A stretch of 64,000 nucleotides of DNA from positions 744,001-808,000 of the forward strand of contig CAVWJW010000008.1 of the NCBI GenBank assembly GCA_963755335.1, in the 5' to 3' direction. Source of the stretch: UBA10649 sp963755335. GTDB taxonomy: Bacteria; Actinomycetota; Actinomycetes; S36-B12. Below are positions 1 to 8,760 of the stretch, in pieces. The notes below the pieces were generated by a model. It was not told the DNA's origin, ran no database searches, and saw only the letters and a program-made list of their open reading frames with translations. Position 1 is the first letter of the stretch; each line of letters starts with the position of its first letter. The translations under genes were made by a program, and so were the position numbers.

Positions 1-542
1 ACCTGCCGCGCGCCCTGAAGCGGATCGCCCCGCAGTACCAGGACCTGCAGGGCCGTGACTCGACCATGATCACCAGCGCCGACGGTGGCGCGCTGCTGCG
101 CGTTCTCGCCGGCGAGGTCGACGGGCACGCCGGCCCGGGCATCTCGCACACGCCGCTGGCCATCACGCACCTCACCCTGGCTCCCGGCGCCCAGGTCGAC
201 ATCCCGTGGCGTCGCGACTTCAACGCCCTCGCCTACGTGCTGGGCGGCTACGGGACGGTGGGCGCCGAGCGGCGCCCGATCCGCACCGGCCAGATGGCTC
301 TGCTCGGCGAGGGGGACACGGTGCTGCTGCGGGCCGACGAGGCCCAGGAGTCGCGGTCGCCGAACCTGGAGATCTTCCTCATCGGCGGCGTTCCGCTTCG
401 CGAGCCGGTCATCCAGTACGGCCCGTTCGTGATGAGCACCAAGGCCGAGATCATGGAGGCGTTCGACGACTTCCAGGCCGGCCGCCTGGGCACCGTGCCC
501 GCCGGCGCCATCCAGCCGCATCGTCCGGGCGGATCCGCCTAG
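1..542 (+). CDS. Pirin family protein, 5'-truncated by window edge
   Basis: The frame is open from base 3 and has no start codon that must be used, so the gene begins before the window. The visible part, ending in TAG at 540-542, carries the late pirin pattern: RIAPQYQDL, then ITHLTLAPGA, a GYGTVG turn, and the C-terminal GGVPLREPVIQYGPFVM, typical of the second cupin barrel of pirins (Fe(II)-binding proteins; some act as quercetinases or redox sensors). The N-terminal cupin holding the metal-binding histidines lies outside. A hairpin follows the stop. Family call is firm; physiological role is not known from sequence. Confidence 0.88.
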   Translation, partial: LPRALKRIAPQYQDLQGRDSTMITSADGGALLRVLAGEVDGHAGPGISHTPLAITHLTLAPGAQVDIPWRRDFNALAYVLGGYGTVGAERRPIRTGQMALLGEGDTVLLRADEAQESRSPNLEIFLIGGVPLREPVIQYGPFVMSTKAEIMEAFDDFQAGRLGTVPAGAIQPHRPGGSA

Positions 543-554
543 GTCCGTTCGCGC

Positions 555-592
555 AAGGCCGCCGTCGTTGATGGAATAGCGGCGGCGGCCTT
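555..592 (+). terminator. Hairpin after pirin gene
   Basis: AAGGCCGCCG at 555-564 is repeated inverted as CGGCGGCCTT at 583-592, with an 18-nt loop. It lies 12 bases after the pirin stop and before the next ribosome binding site. There is no U-run, so intrinsic termination is only likely, not certain. Confidence 0.5.
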
Positions 593-638
593 CGCGTTGG
601 CGGGGGCAGCAACCCCTACCAGCGAACGGAGATCCGCG

Positions 639-1058
639 ATGGCAACGACCCGGTACGCATCGGCACGGTGGAACGGCTCACTCATGGAGGGCAGCGGCGA
701 GGTCAGCCTGGACTCGTCGGGCATCGGGGTCTTCCCCGTGTCATGGCCGGCCCGATCCGAGGCGTCGAACGGCCTGACCAGTCCCGAGGAGCTCATCGCC
801 GCCGCGCATGCCACGTGCTTCTCGATGGCGCTGTCGAACGGACTGGCGAAGGGCGGCACGCCGCCCACCGAGCTGCGCACGTCCGCGGAGGTCGACTTCC
901 AGCCGGGCACCGGCATCACCGCCATCCGCCTGCGTGTCAGTGGTGACGTTCCTGGGCTCGACGCCGAGGGCTTCATGGCGGCGGCGCTGCAGGCGAAGGA
1001 CGGCTGCCCGGTCAGCCAGGCCCTTAAGGCCGTGCCGATCTCGCTCGTCGTCGAGTAG
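639..1058 (+). CDS. OsmC/Ohr family peroxiredoxin-like protein
   Basis: About 139 residues, the usual OsmC length. ATG 639 is chosen because GGAG at 628-631 sits seven bases upstream; an in-frame upstream start at 597 has none. The two redox cysteines are visible: C in HATCFSMAL (about residue 60) and C in KDGCPVSQAL (about residue 125). Family members reduce organic hydroperoxides in the cytoplasm with lipoyl or thiol donors. The subfamily is closer to OsmC than Ohr, by inference from the N-terminal TRYASARWNGSL pattern. It stands alone after the pirin gene. Confidence 0.88.
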   Translation: MATTRYASARWNGSLMEGSGEVSLDSSGIGVFPVSWPARSEASNGLTSPEELIAAAHATCFSMALSNGLAKGGTPPTELRTSAEVDFQPGTGITAIRLRVSGDVPGLDAEGFMAAALQAKDGCPVSQALKAVPISLVVE

Positions 1059-1071
1059 CCGACACGACCCG

Positions 1072-1329
1072 CTACTGCAGCGGGATGTTGTGACGCAACT
1101 GCATGTGAAGGGCCATACCGGCGGAAGCGCCGTGGTGGTCGACCCACGTCATCGTGCTGGGTCCGCAGGCACAGGTCCACGTGTACTCCCCGGCGTGCTC
1201 TGGCGCGTTCGCCGGCAGTTGGTCGACGTGAGTGGCCCAGTGCGCCGAGCGGCTCGGTGCGTCGAAGTGCACCGAGCAGATGGGGCAGGTGATGATGACG
1301 AGGTCTTCTCTGTCGCTGAACAATCCCAT
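1072..1329 (-). CDS. Small zinc-finger-like protein, 85 residues
   Basis: Sequence begins MGLFSDREDLVIITCPICS and contains CPIC with a following H-x3-H arrangement (HWATHVD), then TCACG and a late HMQLRH. The pattern of two cysteine pairs and histidine pairs suggests zinc binding. It is convergent with the OsmC gene, 13 bases apart. I do not recognise a named family. Codon bias is like the neighbours and the cysteine pattern is not that of a shadow frame, so I treat it as real. Function unknown. Confidence 0.6.
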   Translation of the reverse strand: MGLFSDREDLVIITCPICSVHFDAPSRSAHWATHVDQLPANAPEHAGEYTWTCACGPSTMTWVDHHGASAGMALHMQLRHNIPLQ

Positions 1330-1454
1330 GACGCGCCCGCTCTCTGTGGCGTCGGTCGCGTCCGGTCAGACGATTGTCGACGACGTGCAGTGATGCACTA
1401 CTGCCTGATTCTCCGCGGGTGCCCTGTGACAGGTCAAACGCGGCCCAGGACGGG

Positions 1455-2513
1455 CTATCCGGCGAGGGCGCGGGTGACGGCCGGCAGCACCTCGGTCGCG
1501 AGCAGCTCGATGGACCGCGCGGTGTCGTCGAACGGCAGACCGCCCAGGCCGATCTGCGCCAGGAACCGGCTGTGCCCGAGGACCTCGTGCTCCCACAGGA
1601 TCTTCTCGGTGACCTCCTGCGGGCTGCCGGCGAAGAGGGCGCCCCGCGGACCGGCCCACGACTCGAACGCGTCGCGCGGCAGGAGTGCTCGGCGGGCGCT
1701 CGGCATGTTTGTGCCGATGTACCGCGAGTAGTACGGGTAGAAGGTGTCGCGGGCCTGTTGGCTGGTGCGGTCGGTGTAGAAGTGGCTGGTCACGCCGAGG
1801 CGAAGACTGCTTTCGGGGACGCCGGCAGCTGCGGCCGACTGCCGGTAGAGCTGCGCGAGTGGCTCGAACCGCTCGGGCGAGCCCAGGATGGCGAAGTAGG
1901 TCGGCAGGCCAAGCCGGCCGCCGCGCACCACGCTCGCCGGAGTGCCGCCGACGGCCAGCCACACCGGCAGCTGAGGCTGGACGGGTCGCGGGTACACGGG
2001 CGCGTCGAACAGCGGCGCACGGTGCCGTCCTGACCAGGTGACCCGCGGCGACGCGTTGAGTGCGAGAAGCAGGTCCAGATTCTCGGCGAACAGCTCGTCG
2101 TAATCTTCGAGGTCATGGCCGAACAGCGGGAAGGACTCCGTATAGGCGCCGCGTCCCGCCGTGATCTCCGCTCGGCCGTTCGACAGGAGGTCGACCGCGG
2201 CGAAGTCCTCGAAGACCTTGACGGGATCGGCGGTCGACAGCACGGTGACGGTGCTCGTCAGGCGGATATTGGTCGTTGCCTCAGCGATGGCGGCCAGCAC
2301 GACGGCGGGGGAGGCGATCGCGAAGTCGGGGCGGTGGTGCTCGCCGACGCCGAACACGTGCAGTCCTGCCTGGTCCGCGAGCTTGGCCAGCTCGACGAAC
2401 TCGCGCAGTCGCTTCTGGGGTGCGATCGGCTGCCCGGTCACGGGGTCGGCGGTGAGCTCGCCGAAGGTGAACAGGCCGATCTCGAAGGGCACCGCGGCCG
2501 TGGGTGTCGACAT
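1455..2513 (-). CDS. LLM class flavin-dependent oxidoreductase
   Basis: 352 residues, full length for the bacterial luciferase-like monooxygenase family (TIM barrel using FMN or F420). It shows the family patterns GVGEHHRPDFAIASP (about residues 55-70), TSTVTVLSTADPVKVFEDFA and GRAEITAGRGAYTESF. The N-terminus FEIGLFTFGELTADP matches the subgroup often annotated as alkanal or LLM monooxygenase. The substrate cannot be inferred. The gene lies 12 bases downstream of the esterase gene on the same strand, so the two are probably co-transcribed. Confidence 0.9.
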   Translation of the reverse strand: MSTPTAAVPFEIGLFTFGELTADPVTGQPIAPQKRLREFVELAKLADQAGLHVFGVGEHHRPDFAIASPAVVLAAIAEATTNIRLTSTVTVLSTADPVKVFEDFAAVDLLSNGRAEITAGRGAYTESFPLFGHDLEDYDELFAENLDLLLALNASPRVTWSGRHRAPLFDAPVYPRPVQPQLPVWLAVGGTPASVVRGGRLGLPTYFAILGSPERFEPLAQLYRQSAAAAGVPESSLRLGVTSHFYTDRTSQQARDTFYPYYSRYIGTNMPSARRALLPRDAFESWAGPRGALFAGSPQEVTEKILWEHEVLGHSRFLAQIGLGGLPFDDTARSIELLATEVLPAVTRALAG

Positions 2514-2525
2514 GCGTGGTCCCGA

Positions 2526-3167
2526 TCAGCCGAGCGAGGTGATGAAGGTGCTGACGTCGCCCAGCTGCTCGATGGACAGCGAGTGGCCGATGCCGGGGTA
2601 GTCGTGCTCCTCGAGGGCTGCGCCGGACTCGGAGCGCAGCCACGACTCGCTGCGCTCGACGAGGTCGCGGGGTATGACGCCGTCGTGGACGTCCATGCTC
2701 CAGAAGAGCGGCAGTCCGGCCAGGCGATCAGGTCGCGTGTCGAAGCCGGCGTCCCACGGCAGCGTGCCGGAGATGAGGACGGCTCCGGCGAACCGCGCGG
2801 GCTGGGCCAGGATCAGGCCGCCTGCCATCGCCGTGCCGCCGGAGAAGCCGAGGATGACGACGCCCGAGTGCGGTGTGGCGACCTCGTCGAGCCATGCGAA
2901 CACGGCGTCGGCCGTCGACTTGATCGATGCCTCGATCGGACGGCCGATGCCACGGTTCTCGAACCATGTGGAGCCGCCGCCGAGATCGACCGGGCCGCGG
3001 GGGGCGGCAACGGTGACGTTCGCGGGAAGGTATTGCGTCAGGCCGATCATCGATGACTCGTCCGAGCCACGGCCATGGAGCGCGACGACGAGGAGGGTGC
3101 CGGGCCGCTCGGCCTCGGGGCGCGACCACGAGACGTGGTCGATGGCGTTCGGCTGGTCGGTCGTCAT
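2526..3167 (-). CDS. Alpha/beta hydrolase, phospholipase/carboxylesterase type
   Basis: About 213 residues. ATG at 3167 is preferred over the longer frame from 3194 because AGGGAGC (3171-3177 on the complement) lies just upstream. The catalytic serine is in GFSGGT, the oxyanion segment is HGRGSDESS, an acid is in the SMDVHDGVIP segment and the histidine is in GIGHSLS. This is the pattern of small cytosolic carboxylesterases (DUF-free YpfH/EstB type). It is the first gene of a two-gene unit with the LLM oxidoreductase. Confidence 0.87.
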   Translation of the reverse strand: MTTDQPNAIDHVSWSRPEAERPGTLLVVALHGRGSDESSMIGLTQYLPANVTVAAPRGPVDLGGGSTWFENRGIGRPIEASIKSTADAVFAWLDEVATPHSGVVILGFSGGTAMAGGLILAQPARFAGAVLISGTLPWDAGFDTRPDRLAGLPLFWSMDVHDGVIPRDLVERSESWLRSESGAALEEHDYPGIGHSLSIEQLGDVSTFITSLG

Positions 3168-3249
3168 GATGCTCCCTGTTGATTGAGTGTTCAACTACTA
3201 TCCCACGCGCGGGCGGGACGGGTCGAATCGCGTTCCCGACGGTGGAACC

Positions 3250-5136
3250 TCAGGGCGTGACGATGGCGAAGTCCGGGTCGACAGGAGCGAGCAGGGACAC
3301 CAGTCGACCGAGGTCCGCCGGATCGCCGTCGACCACCACCGTTCCGTCGCCAAGTGCAGTCGCCAGGTCGAGCAGACCGGTGACCAGGCCGATGAGGGCC
3401 CGCCGGGACAGCCGGAAGGTCGTGCTGCCGTCGAGCGGCTGGTCGATCGTGTGGTGGTTCAGCACGCCGTTGCGCAGCTCGGTGACGTAGGTGGCGTCCT
3501 CGTCGGTGATCACCCACGACATCGTCTGGTGCGTGTCCCAGGCACGCGGCCCGTCGACTCGGATGGCCATGCTGTCGAACGTCTGCGAGACCGTCAGTGC
3601 GCCGAGGATGTCGATGGCGGCCGACGAGGTCGGCGTGCCGAACTGTCCGTGCCGGAGCTCCGCCGCGCCAGCAAGGTAGGCGCTTCGCCAGGTCCCGCTC
3701 TCGGACTGGAAGCCGAGCTGCTCGAGCGTGTTGGCCTGGAGCGCACGGGCGCTCTCGTCCGCGTCGCCGCTGAACAGGACATGGTCGAGCACCTGTGCGG
3801 CCCACCGGTAGTCGCCGTCGTCGAAGGCCTGCTGCGCAATGGCGATCGCGGCGTCGGCGCCGCCCATGGCCGCGACGTACCGCTGGCCCGCCTCGACCGG
3901 CGGGTGCTCCCATAGGCGCGCCGGGTTGCCCTCGTACCAGCCGAGGTAGCGCTGGTAGATGGCCTTGACGTTGTGGCTGACGGTCCCGTAGTAGCCGTGT
4001 GCATGCCACGCGTCGCGCAGCGCCGGCGGCAGCTCGATGACCTCGGCGATCTCCGAGCCGACCAGCCCCTGGTTGATCATCATCAGGGTCTGGTCGTGCA
4101 GGTACAGGTAGACGTCGCGCTGCAGGGCGAGGTACTCGACGGAACGCTCGCGGCCCCAGGTGGGCCAGTGGTGCGAGGCGAAGACCACGTCGAGGTCGTT
4201 GCCCCAGAGGGTGATCGTCTCGGTCAGGTAGTGCGCCCACGCGTGCGCGTCGCGCACGACGGCGCCACGGATCGTCAGGATGTTGTGCAGGGTGTGGGAG
4301 GCGTTCTCGGCCGCGCACAGTGCCTTGAGGTCGGGGAAGTAGAAGTTCATCTCGGACGGCGCCTCGGTGCCCGGCGTCACCTGGAAGACGATGCGCACCC
4401 CGTCGAGCGTCAACTCCTGCCCGGTCGTGGTGATGTCGACGGTCGGGACGATGAGCGTGGGCTCGCCGGTGGACGTCGTCTGCCCGAGGCCGGCGCCGAT
4501 CTGCGCGGCCGGGCCCTTGGCGAGGGCCGCCCCGTACATGTAGCCGGCCCGTCGCGCCATCGCCGTCCCGGCGTACACGTTCTCGACGATCGCGTGCTCC
4601 ATGAAGCCCTCGGGAGCGATCACGGGAACGCGACCGGAGTCGACGTCGTCCTGCGTGATGATTCCCTTCACGCCGCCGAAGTGGTCGATGTGCGAGTGGG
4701 TGTAGATCATCGCCACGACCGGGCGGTCTCCCCGATGCTCGCGGTACAGGGCGAATGCGGCGGCGGCCGTCTCCTTCGAGATGAGCGGATCGATGACGAT
4801 GACACCCGTGTCACCCTCGACGATCGTCATGTTCGACAGGTCGAACCCACGGAGCTGGTAGATGCCCGGCACGACCTCGAACAGGCCGTCCTTGATCAGC
4901 AGCCGACTCTGCCGCCACAGGCTCGGGTTCGCGGTATCGGGGGCGGTCTCCTCGATGAAGGCGTAGGCGTCGAGGTCCCACGCGACGTGGCCGTCCGCTG
5001 CGAGGATCTGCCGGTTCGCGCTCGCGGCCATGAAGCCGCGCTCGGCATCGTCGAAATCGACGGTGTCGTGGAAGGGAAGGCTCGACGCGAACTCGGCGAG
5101 CGCGCGGCGGGTCGCTTCGGTGGCGTGCTCGTCCAT
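3250..5136 (-). CDS. Alkyl sulfatase, metallo-beta-lactamase fold (SdsA1-like)
   Basis: About 628 residues from ATG 5136, chosen for the AAGGAC site immediately upstream; the frame extends to 5268 but that part is arginine-rich and overlaps the divergent gene. The dinuclear zinc motif THSHIDHFGG is at about residues 146-155, followed by the alkylsulfatase dimerisation domain (SHNVKAIYQRYLGWYEGNP) and a C-terminal SCP2-like domain. This class hydrolyses linear primary or secondary alkyl sulfates such as dodecyl sulfate to alcohol and sulfate. No export signal is seen, so it is likely cytoplasmic. It is divergent from a Tat-exported phosphoesterase. Confidence 0.92.
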   Translation of the reverse strand: MDEHATEATRRALAEFASSLPFHDTVDFDDAERGFMAASANRQILAADGHVAWDLDAYAFIEETAPDTANPSLWRQSRLLIKDGLFEVVPGIYQLRGFDLSNMTIVEGDTGVIVIDPLISKETAAAAFALYREHRGDRPVVAMIYTHSHIDHFGGVKGIITQDDVDSGRVPVIAPEGFMEHAIVENVYAGTAMARRAGYMYGAALAKGPAAQIGAGLGQTTSTGEPTLIVPTVDITTTGQELTLDGVRIVFQVTPGTEAPSEMNFYFPDLKALCAAENASHTLHNILTIRGAVVRDAHAWAHYLTETITLWGNDLDVVFASHHWPTWGRERSVEYLALQRDVYLYLHDQTLMMINQGLVGSEIAEVIELPPALRDAWHAHGYYGTVSHNVKAIYQRYLGWYEGNPARLWEHPPVEAGQRYVAAMGGADAAIAIAQQAFDDGDYRWAAQVLDHVLFSGDADESARALQANTLEQLGFQSESGTWRSAYLAGAAELRHGQFGTPTSSAAIDILGALTVSQTFDSMAIRVDGPRAWDTHQTMSWVITDEDATYVTELRNGVLNHHTIDQPLDGSTTFRLSRRALIGLVTGLLDLATALGDGTVVVDGDPADLGRLVSLLAPVDPDFAIVTP

Positions 5137-5267
5137 GGTGTCCTTCTCGGTGCGGGCGATGGGAGCGGATGTCCCTCGCAGGCTAGGGCCACGGCGCGTC
5201 GACTCGCCACCTGGGCAACAACGCAAACGTCTCCGGTTTTGGCCTTGCGGTAGGCCATGATCGCGCA

Positions 5268-7061
5268 ATGACCGGATTGAGCAGGCGCGCCTTCATGGCC
5301 ACCGTTGCGGGCTTGAGCGCCGCGTGGGCGATCCCGCGTCAGGCGCTGGGCGAGGCGCTTGCCGCGACCCCCGTCCCGGGGCCGGGCACGAGCACGATGC
5401 AGCAGGCGATCGCGATCGGCCCGAAGGTGAACGGCTCGTATCGCAAGCTCGTCGCGCGATCGGGTGAGCAGCACGTTCCGCGTGCGGACCTGCTGGGAGC
5501 GGCCCCCGGCACCAGCCGTGCGGCCTCGCGACGTTCCCTGCTGTACCTGGGTCACCTGTCGGACATGCACCTGATGGACGCGCAGAGCCCGGCACGGTTC
5601 GAGCCGATGATCGCCCAGAACCACGCGACCTGGGGCGGCGCCTTCCGCCCGCAGGACACGCTGACCACGCAGGTGGCATCGGCGATGGTGTCGTCGATCG
5701 CCGATGTGCGGGTGTCGCAGATCACTGGTGCCCCCTTGGGCGCCGCGTTCGTCACCGGCGACTCCGCCGACATGCTGAGTCAGCTCGAGACGCGCTGGTA
5801 CGTCGACCTTCTCGACGGCGTGCCGATCACGGCGAACTCGGGAGCGGCGGGGGTCTACGAGGGGGTGCAGGTCTGGTCGGAGGCGTACTGGGCCTGGCAC
5901 CCCGACGACCCCACCGGTGACTGGTTCGGGCAGTACGGCTTCCCGAAGGTGCCCGGAATGCTGGAGGCAGCGATCGGCCAGGAGGTGCGCAGCCCTGGCC
6001 TGCCCGCGCCCTGGTACAGCGTCTATGGCAACCACGACACCCTGCTCCTGGGCACCCTCGCCACGCCTGCCGCGTACAGGGCGTTCGCGGTGGGGGAGCG
6101 CAAGTACGTCGACTGGCGGGCGCTCGGCGCCGACTACGTGCAGACCTGGGCCGCCGACACGTCCGCCCTCGGCCGCATGGTGCACGCGGTCGGGGCCAAC
6201 CTCGGGCTTCATTTCGGGTCGAAGGCCGTCACGGCCGATGCCGAGCGGAAGCTGCTGCAGCAGCAGGACTTCATGGACGCGCACTTCGACACGACACCCA
6301 ACCCCGGTCCGGTCGGTCACGGCTTCACGCAGGCGAACCTGGACACGGGCCAGACGTACTGGACTGCCGACATCGGGCCGTTCGTGCGAGCGTTCGGTCT
6401 CGACACCTGCAACCAGGTCGCCGGCCCGGACGGCGCGGTGCCGCGCGCGCAGTTCGACTGGCTCAAGGCCGGTCTCGCGCAGGCGCAGAAGGACAACCGG
6501 CTCGCGCTGGTGTTCAGCCACCACAACTCGGCGACGCTGGAGAACGACGCCGCCCTCGCGACCGATCCGCAGGACCTCGTCCATGCCGAGGAGTTCATCG
6601 CTGGGCTGCTCGCGTATCCGAACGCCATCGCGTGGGTGAACGGCCACACCCACATCAACACCATCACCGCGCATCCGCGGCCGTCCGGCCCGGGCGGACT
6701 GTGGGAGATCACCACGGCGTCGTGCATCGACTACCCGCAGCAGCAGCAGGTCATCGAGGTCGTCGACAACCGCGACGGCACGCTGAGCCTGTTCACCACG
6801 GCCCTCGACCACGCGTCGCCCGTCGAGTGGAACGGCGACCTGACGCCGATCGGGCTCGCCAGCCTGTCGCGCGAGCTGAGCGCCAACGACTGGGTCGAGA
6901 ACCCGAGCCTGCGCATCGGCTCGGTGCTGGATCGCAACTGCGAACTGCTCCTGCCGGCGCCCTTTGACCTGTCCACGATCACGGACGCAGCCGTCGAGTC
7001 CGCGCAGGCTGAGGGACGTGCTCGGCTGCTGGCGTACGAGAACGGCTGGTCGGCGTCATGA
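5268..7061 (+). CDS. Tat-exported calcineurin-like metallophosphoesterase, PPA1498/TIGR03767 type
   Basis: 597 residues. The start gives MTGLSRRAFMATVAG, a twin-arginine signal with a short hydrophobic stretch and a cleavage-like region near residues 25-30. Metal ligands of the calcineurin fold are visible in order: HLSDMHLMDAQ, TGDSADM, YGNHDTLLLG, SHHNS and GHTHINTIT. This is the large actinobacterial phosphoesterase family first defined from a Cutibacterium protein; the substrate is unknown. It begins a three-gene chain with the lipoprotein and membrane protein genes (4-base overlaps). The 131 bases to the divergent sulfatase should hold both promoters, but I see no clear boxes. Confidence 0.9.
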   Translation: MTGLSRRAFMATVAGLSAAWAIPRQALGEALAATPVPGPGTSTMQQAIAIGPKVNGSYRKLVARSGEQHVPRADLLGAAPGTSRAASRRSLLYLGHLSDMHLMDAQSPARFEPMIAQNHATWGGAFRPQDTLTTQVASAMVSSIADVRVSQITGAPLGAAFVTGDSADMLSQLETRWYVDLLDGVPITANSGAAGVYEGVQVWSEAYWAWHPDDPTGDWFGQYGFPKVPGMLEAAIGQEVRSPGLPAPWYSVYGNHDTLLLGTLATPAAYRAFAVGERKYVDWRALGADYVQTWAADTSALGRMVHAVGANLGLHFGSKAVTADAERKLLQQQDFMDAHFDTTPNPGPVGHGFTQANLDTGQTYWTADIGPFVRAFGLDTCNQVAGPDGAVPRAQFDWLKAGLAQAQKDNRLALVFSHHNSATLENDAALATDPQDLVHAEEFIAGLLAYPNAIAWVNGHTHINTITAHPRPSGPGGLWEITTASCIDYPQQQQVIEVVDNRDGTLSLFTTALDHASPVEWNGDLTPIGLASLSRELSANDWVENPSLRIGSVLDRNCELLLPAPFDLSTITDAAVESAQAEGRARLLAYENGWSAS

Positions 7062-7405
7062 GGCGGCTCGCGGCGGTGTCGGCCGCACTTGTGCTTGGAC
7101 TGACCGGCTGCGCGTCGCAGTTGTCCGGGCTCGCACCCGTCGGCGGCGACACCGTGACCGGTGTGACGACCGCCGCGATCGACGTGCTCCTCGACAAGGG
7201 CGTCGACGTGCTGCGCGCGCCGATCTGCACCGAGGTCGATGCGGGCTACACCTGCGCGGGCACGACGCTCGATGGGAAGGCGATCACGGTGACGGCGAGC
7301 AACGACGACGATCCGAAGATCGTGATCGTGGTCGGTGGCGGCACGCCACTGTTCACCGGGACGATGCAGTCGGTCCTCGACGCGGCTGCGCAGGCGACCT
7401 CATGA
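7058..7405 (+). CDS. Small lipoprotein
   Basis: 115 residues. MRRLAAVSAALVLGLTGCAS is a lipoprotein signal with lipobox LTGC, so the mature protein is about 98 residues anchored at C18. The start overlaps the previous stop by four bases (ATGA), so translation is likely coupled. The mature part contains a pair of cysteines (APICTEVDAGYTCAG) that could form a disulfide. No known domain recognised. The coupling suggests it works with the exported phosphoesterase. Confidence 0.82.
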   Translation: MRRLAAVSAALVLGLTGCASQLSGLAPVGGDTVTGVTTAAIDVLLDKGVDVLRAPICTEVDAGYTCAGTTLDGKAITVTASNDDDPKIVIVVGGGTPLFTGTMQSVLDAAAQATS

Positions 7406-8076
7406 CGTACTACCGGGTGTCGGCGCTGGCGTACGGGCTCGCCCGCATGTGGCGTGGCTGGTCGGTGCTCGTGCCGGTCGTCCTGGCCAACGCCCTGCTC
7501 CAGGCCGTGCTCGTGTGGCCTGACGCGACGCCGATGATCGACACCAGTGCCGTCGTGCTGGCCGCGCTCAGCGGCCTGGTGTTCCTCATCGCGTACGCGT
7601 TGGTGGCGACGGCCGCCCTGCATGTGGCCGAGGGCCACGTCGGCTGGTCGCTCGCCGTGGCCACCGTCCGCCGTCACGCGGCGCGCTTCACGGTGTGGGC
7701 GCTGGCCATCGGGCTGGTGACCTGGGCCGGGTTCGCACTGTTCACCGTCCCGGGCCTGATCGTCGTGGGGGTGACGCCGTTCCTCCTGTTGGCGGTCCTC
7801 GACGGGCAGACCAATCCACTGGCGGCCAACTTCCGGACGATCGGACGGCGGTTCGGGCGTTGGCTGGTGACCGCCATCGTCACGACGTTGGTGCTCGTCG
7901 TCGGCTCACTGGTGAGCGGGTTCTTCACGTTCTTCACGCGGGCCCCGCTGGCCGCCTTCGTCGTCTGGGTGGTGGGTGGCCTCGTCATCGCGTGGTTCAC
8001 CACGGCGTGGGCCCTGGTGTATCGCAGCGCGGCTGTTAGCTCGGACGTGCTCGAGGGTCGAGGTTCGGTTACTTGA
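7402..8076 (+). CDS. Polytopic membrane protein, unknown
   Basis: 224 residues from ATG 7402, which overlaps the lipoprotein stop by four bases. Hydrophobic segments lie at about residues 20-40, 45-75, 95-125, 145-175 and 180-205, so five or six membrane spans. It resembles the poorly characterised glycerophosphoryl-diester-like or YciC-type small membrane proteins only in composition; no motif supports a name. Third gene of the phosphoesterase operon. Its 3' end overlaps the convergent vapC remnant by eight bases. Confidence 0.78.
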   Translation: MTYYRVSALAYGLARMWRGWSVLVPVVLANALLQAVLVWPDATPMIDTSAVVLAALSGLVFLIAYALVATAALHVAEGHVGWSLAVATVRRHAARFTVWALAIGLVTWAGFALFTVPGLIVVGVTPFLLLAVLDGQTNPLAANFRTIGRRFGRWLVTAIVTTLVLVVGSLVSGFFTFFTRAPLAAFVVWVVGGLVIAWFTTAWALVYRSAAVSSDVLEGRGSVT

Positions 8077-8474
8077 GCAACCGTGCGCCCGCCGCCTTGG
8101 CTGCTGAAGTGAGTTGTCGGTCGAGGGTCGCCAGCGCGAGGTCCGCGTCGAGTGCCAGAGCAAGGTAGGCGGCGTCGTAGACGCTCAGGTCGAATTCGAT
8201 CGAAAGCGACGTCAATCTCAGCCCGTTGACGGGTCGCCGGTCACGCTCGATCGGCAACGCCTGCAGACCATGAATGGCGTTAGTGAGGGCGGCAGCAGTC
8301 AAGCGGCCGCGACGCTCTGCGGCACGCAGTCCGTTGAGCACTTCGAAGTCCCACAGCGTCGGAACCTCAGCGCCTTCGTCCGCGATTGAGTTCAGTGCGC
8401 GTTATCGACGCGGGCGTGAATTCGTCGGCCAGCACGAAGCTCAAGGCCATGGACGCGTCCAGCACGACCCTCAC
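8069..8474 (-). pseudogene. vapC: VapC-like PIN-domain toxin, frameshifted
   Basis: Two frames make one PIN protein. GTG at 8474 gives VRVVLDASMALSFVLADEF with the first PIN aspartate. The frame is lost in a GCGC run at 8396-8402. The next frame continues ALNSIADEGAEVPTLWDFEVLNGL and ends with FDLSVYDAAYLALA and LATLDRQL, the later acidic PIN residues. Removing one base over 406 bases gives 134 codons, a normal VapC length. The start overlaps the antitoxin stop as GTGA, the usual toxin-antitoxin arrangement. PIN toxins are Mg-dependent RNases. It is broken as written: real decay or a sequencing indel. Confidence 0.85.
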
Positions 8475-8717
8475 CGCACGCGTCCGTCGTCGATCAAGTC
8501 CCGAAGGGTGCCTTCGGCCGCCAACCGACGCTTGGCGCGCGGCCAAGATCAGCGCAAGCGCTTTCTCGACACCTGAGTCGGCTTCGGGGATGGGCAGGAG
8601 TCGAGCCACGGGCTTGCCGCGCCGTGTGATGACGAAGTCGTCGCCCCCCGTGGTGATCAACTCGACCAGTTCCGAAAGACGGGTCTTGGCCTCGAAGAGC
8701 CCCACTTCACTGGTCAT
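8471..8717 (-). pseudogene. vapB: Phd/VapB-type antitoxin, frameshifted near 3' end
   Basis: The first frame reads MTSEVGLFEAKTRLSELVEL then DDFVITRRGKPVARLLPI, the DNA-binding and dimer part of Phd/YefM-fold antitoxins. Near 8534-8545 (a GGCGCGCGG run) the frame shifts; the alternative frame then gives AKRRLAAEGTLRDLIDDGRVR and a TGA at 8471-8473, the typical toxin-neutralising tail. Length 247 is one base more than 82 codons. As written, the reading frame runs on into vapC in frame and stops at 8367. No Shine-Dalgarno is visible before ATG 8717. Confidence 0.83.
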
Positions 8718-8724
8718 GCGATCA

Positions 8725-8744
8725 AACTAGTTCGTTAACTAGTT
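8725..8744 (-). promoter_or_regulatory. Palindromic site upstream of vapB
   Basis: AACTAGTT at 8725-8732 is repeated at 8737-8744 with CGTT between; each unit is itself a palindrome. It lies 8-27 bases upstream of the antitoxin start, where VapBC-type complexes bind to repress their own operon. Operator function is inferred from position and symmetry. Confidence 0.6.
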
Positions 8745-8760
8745 GGTTCGCAAGGTCAGG

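Noticed and set aside
1374..2033. Rightward 219-codon frame opposite the LLM oxidoreductase
   Set aside because: Reverse-complement shadow of a gene with clear luciferase-family motifs.
4896..6812. Long leftward frame over the alkylsulfatase start and phosphoesterase
   Set aside because: Gives Val/Arg-rich sequence without motifs; both real genes here have catalytic motifs in other frames.
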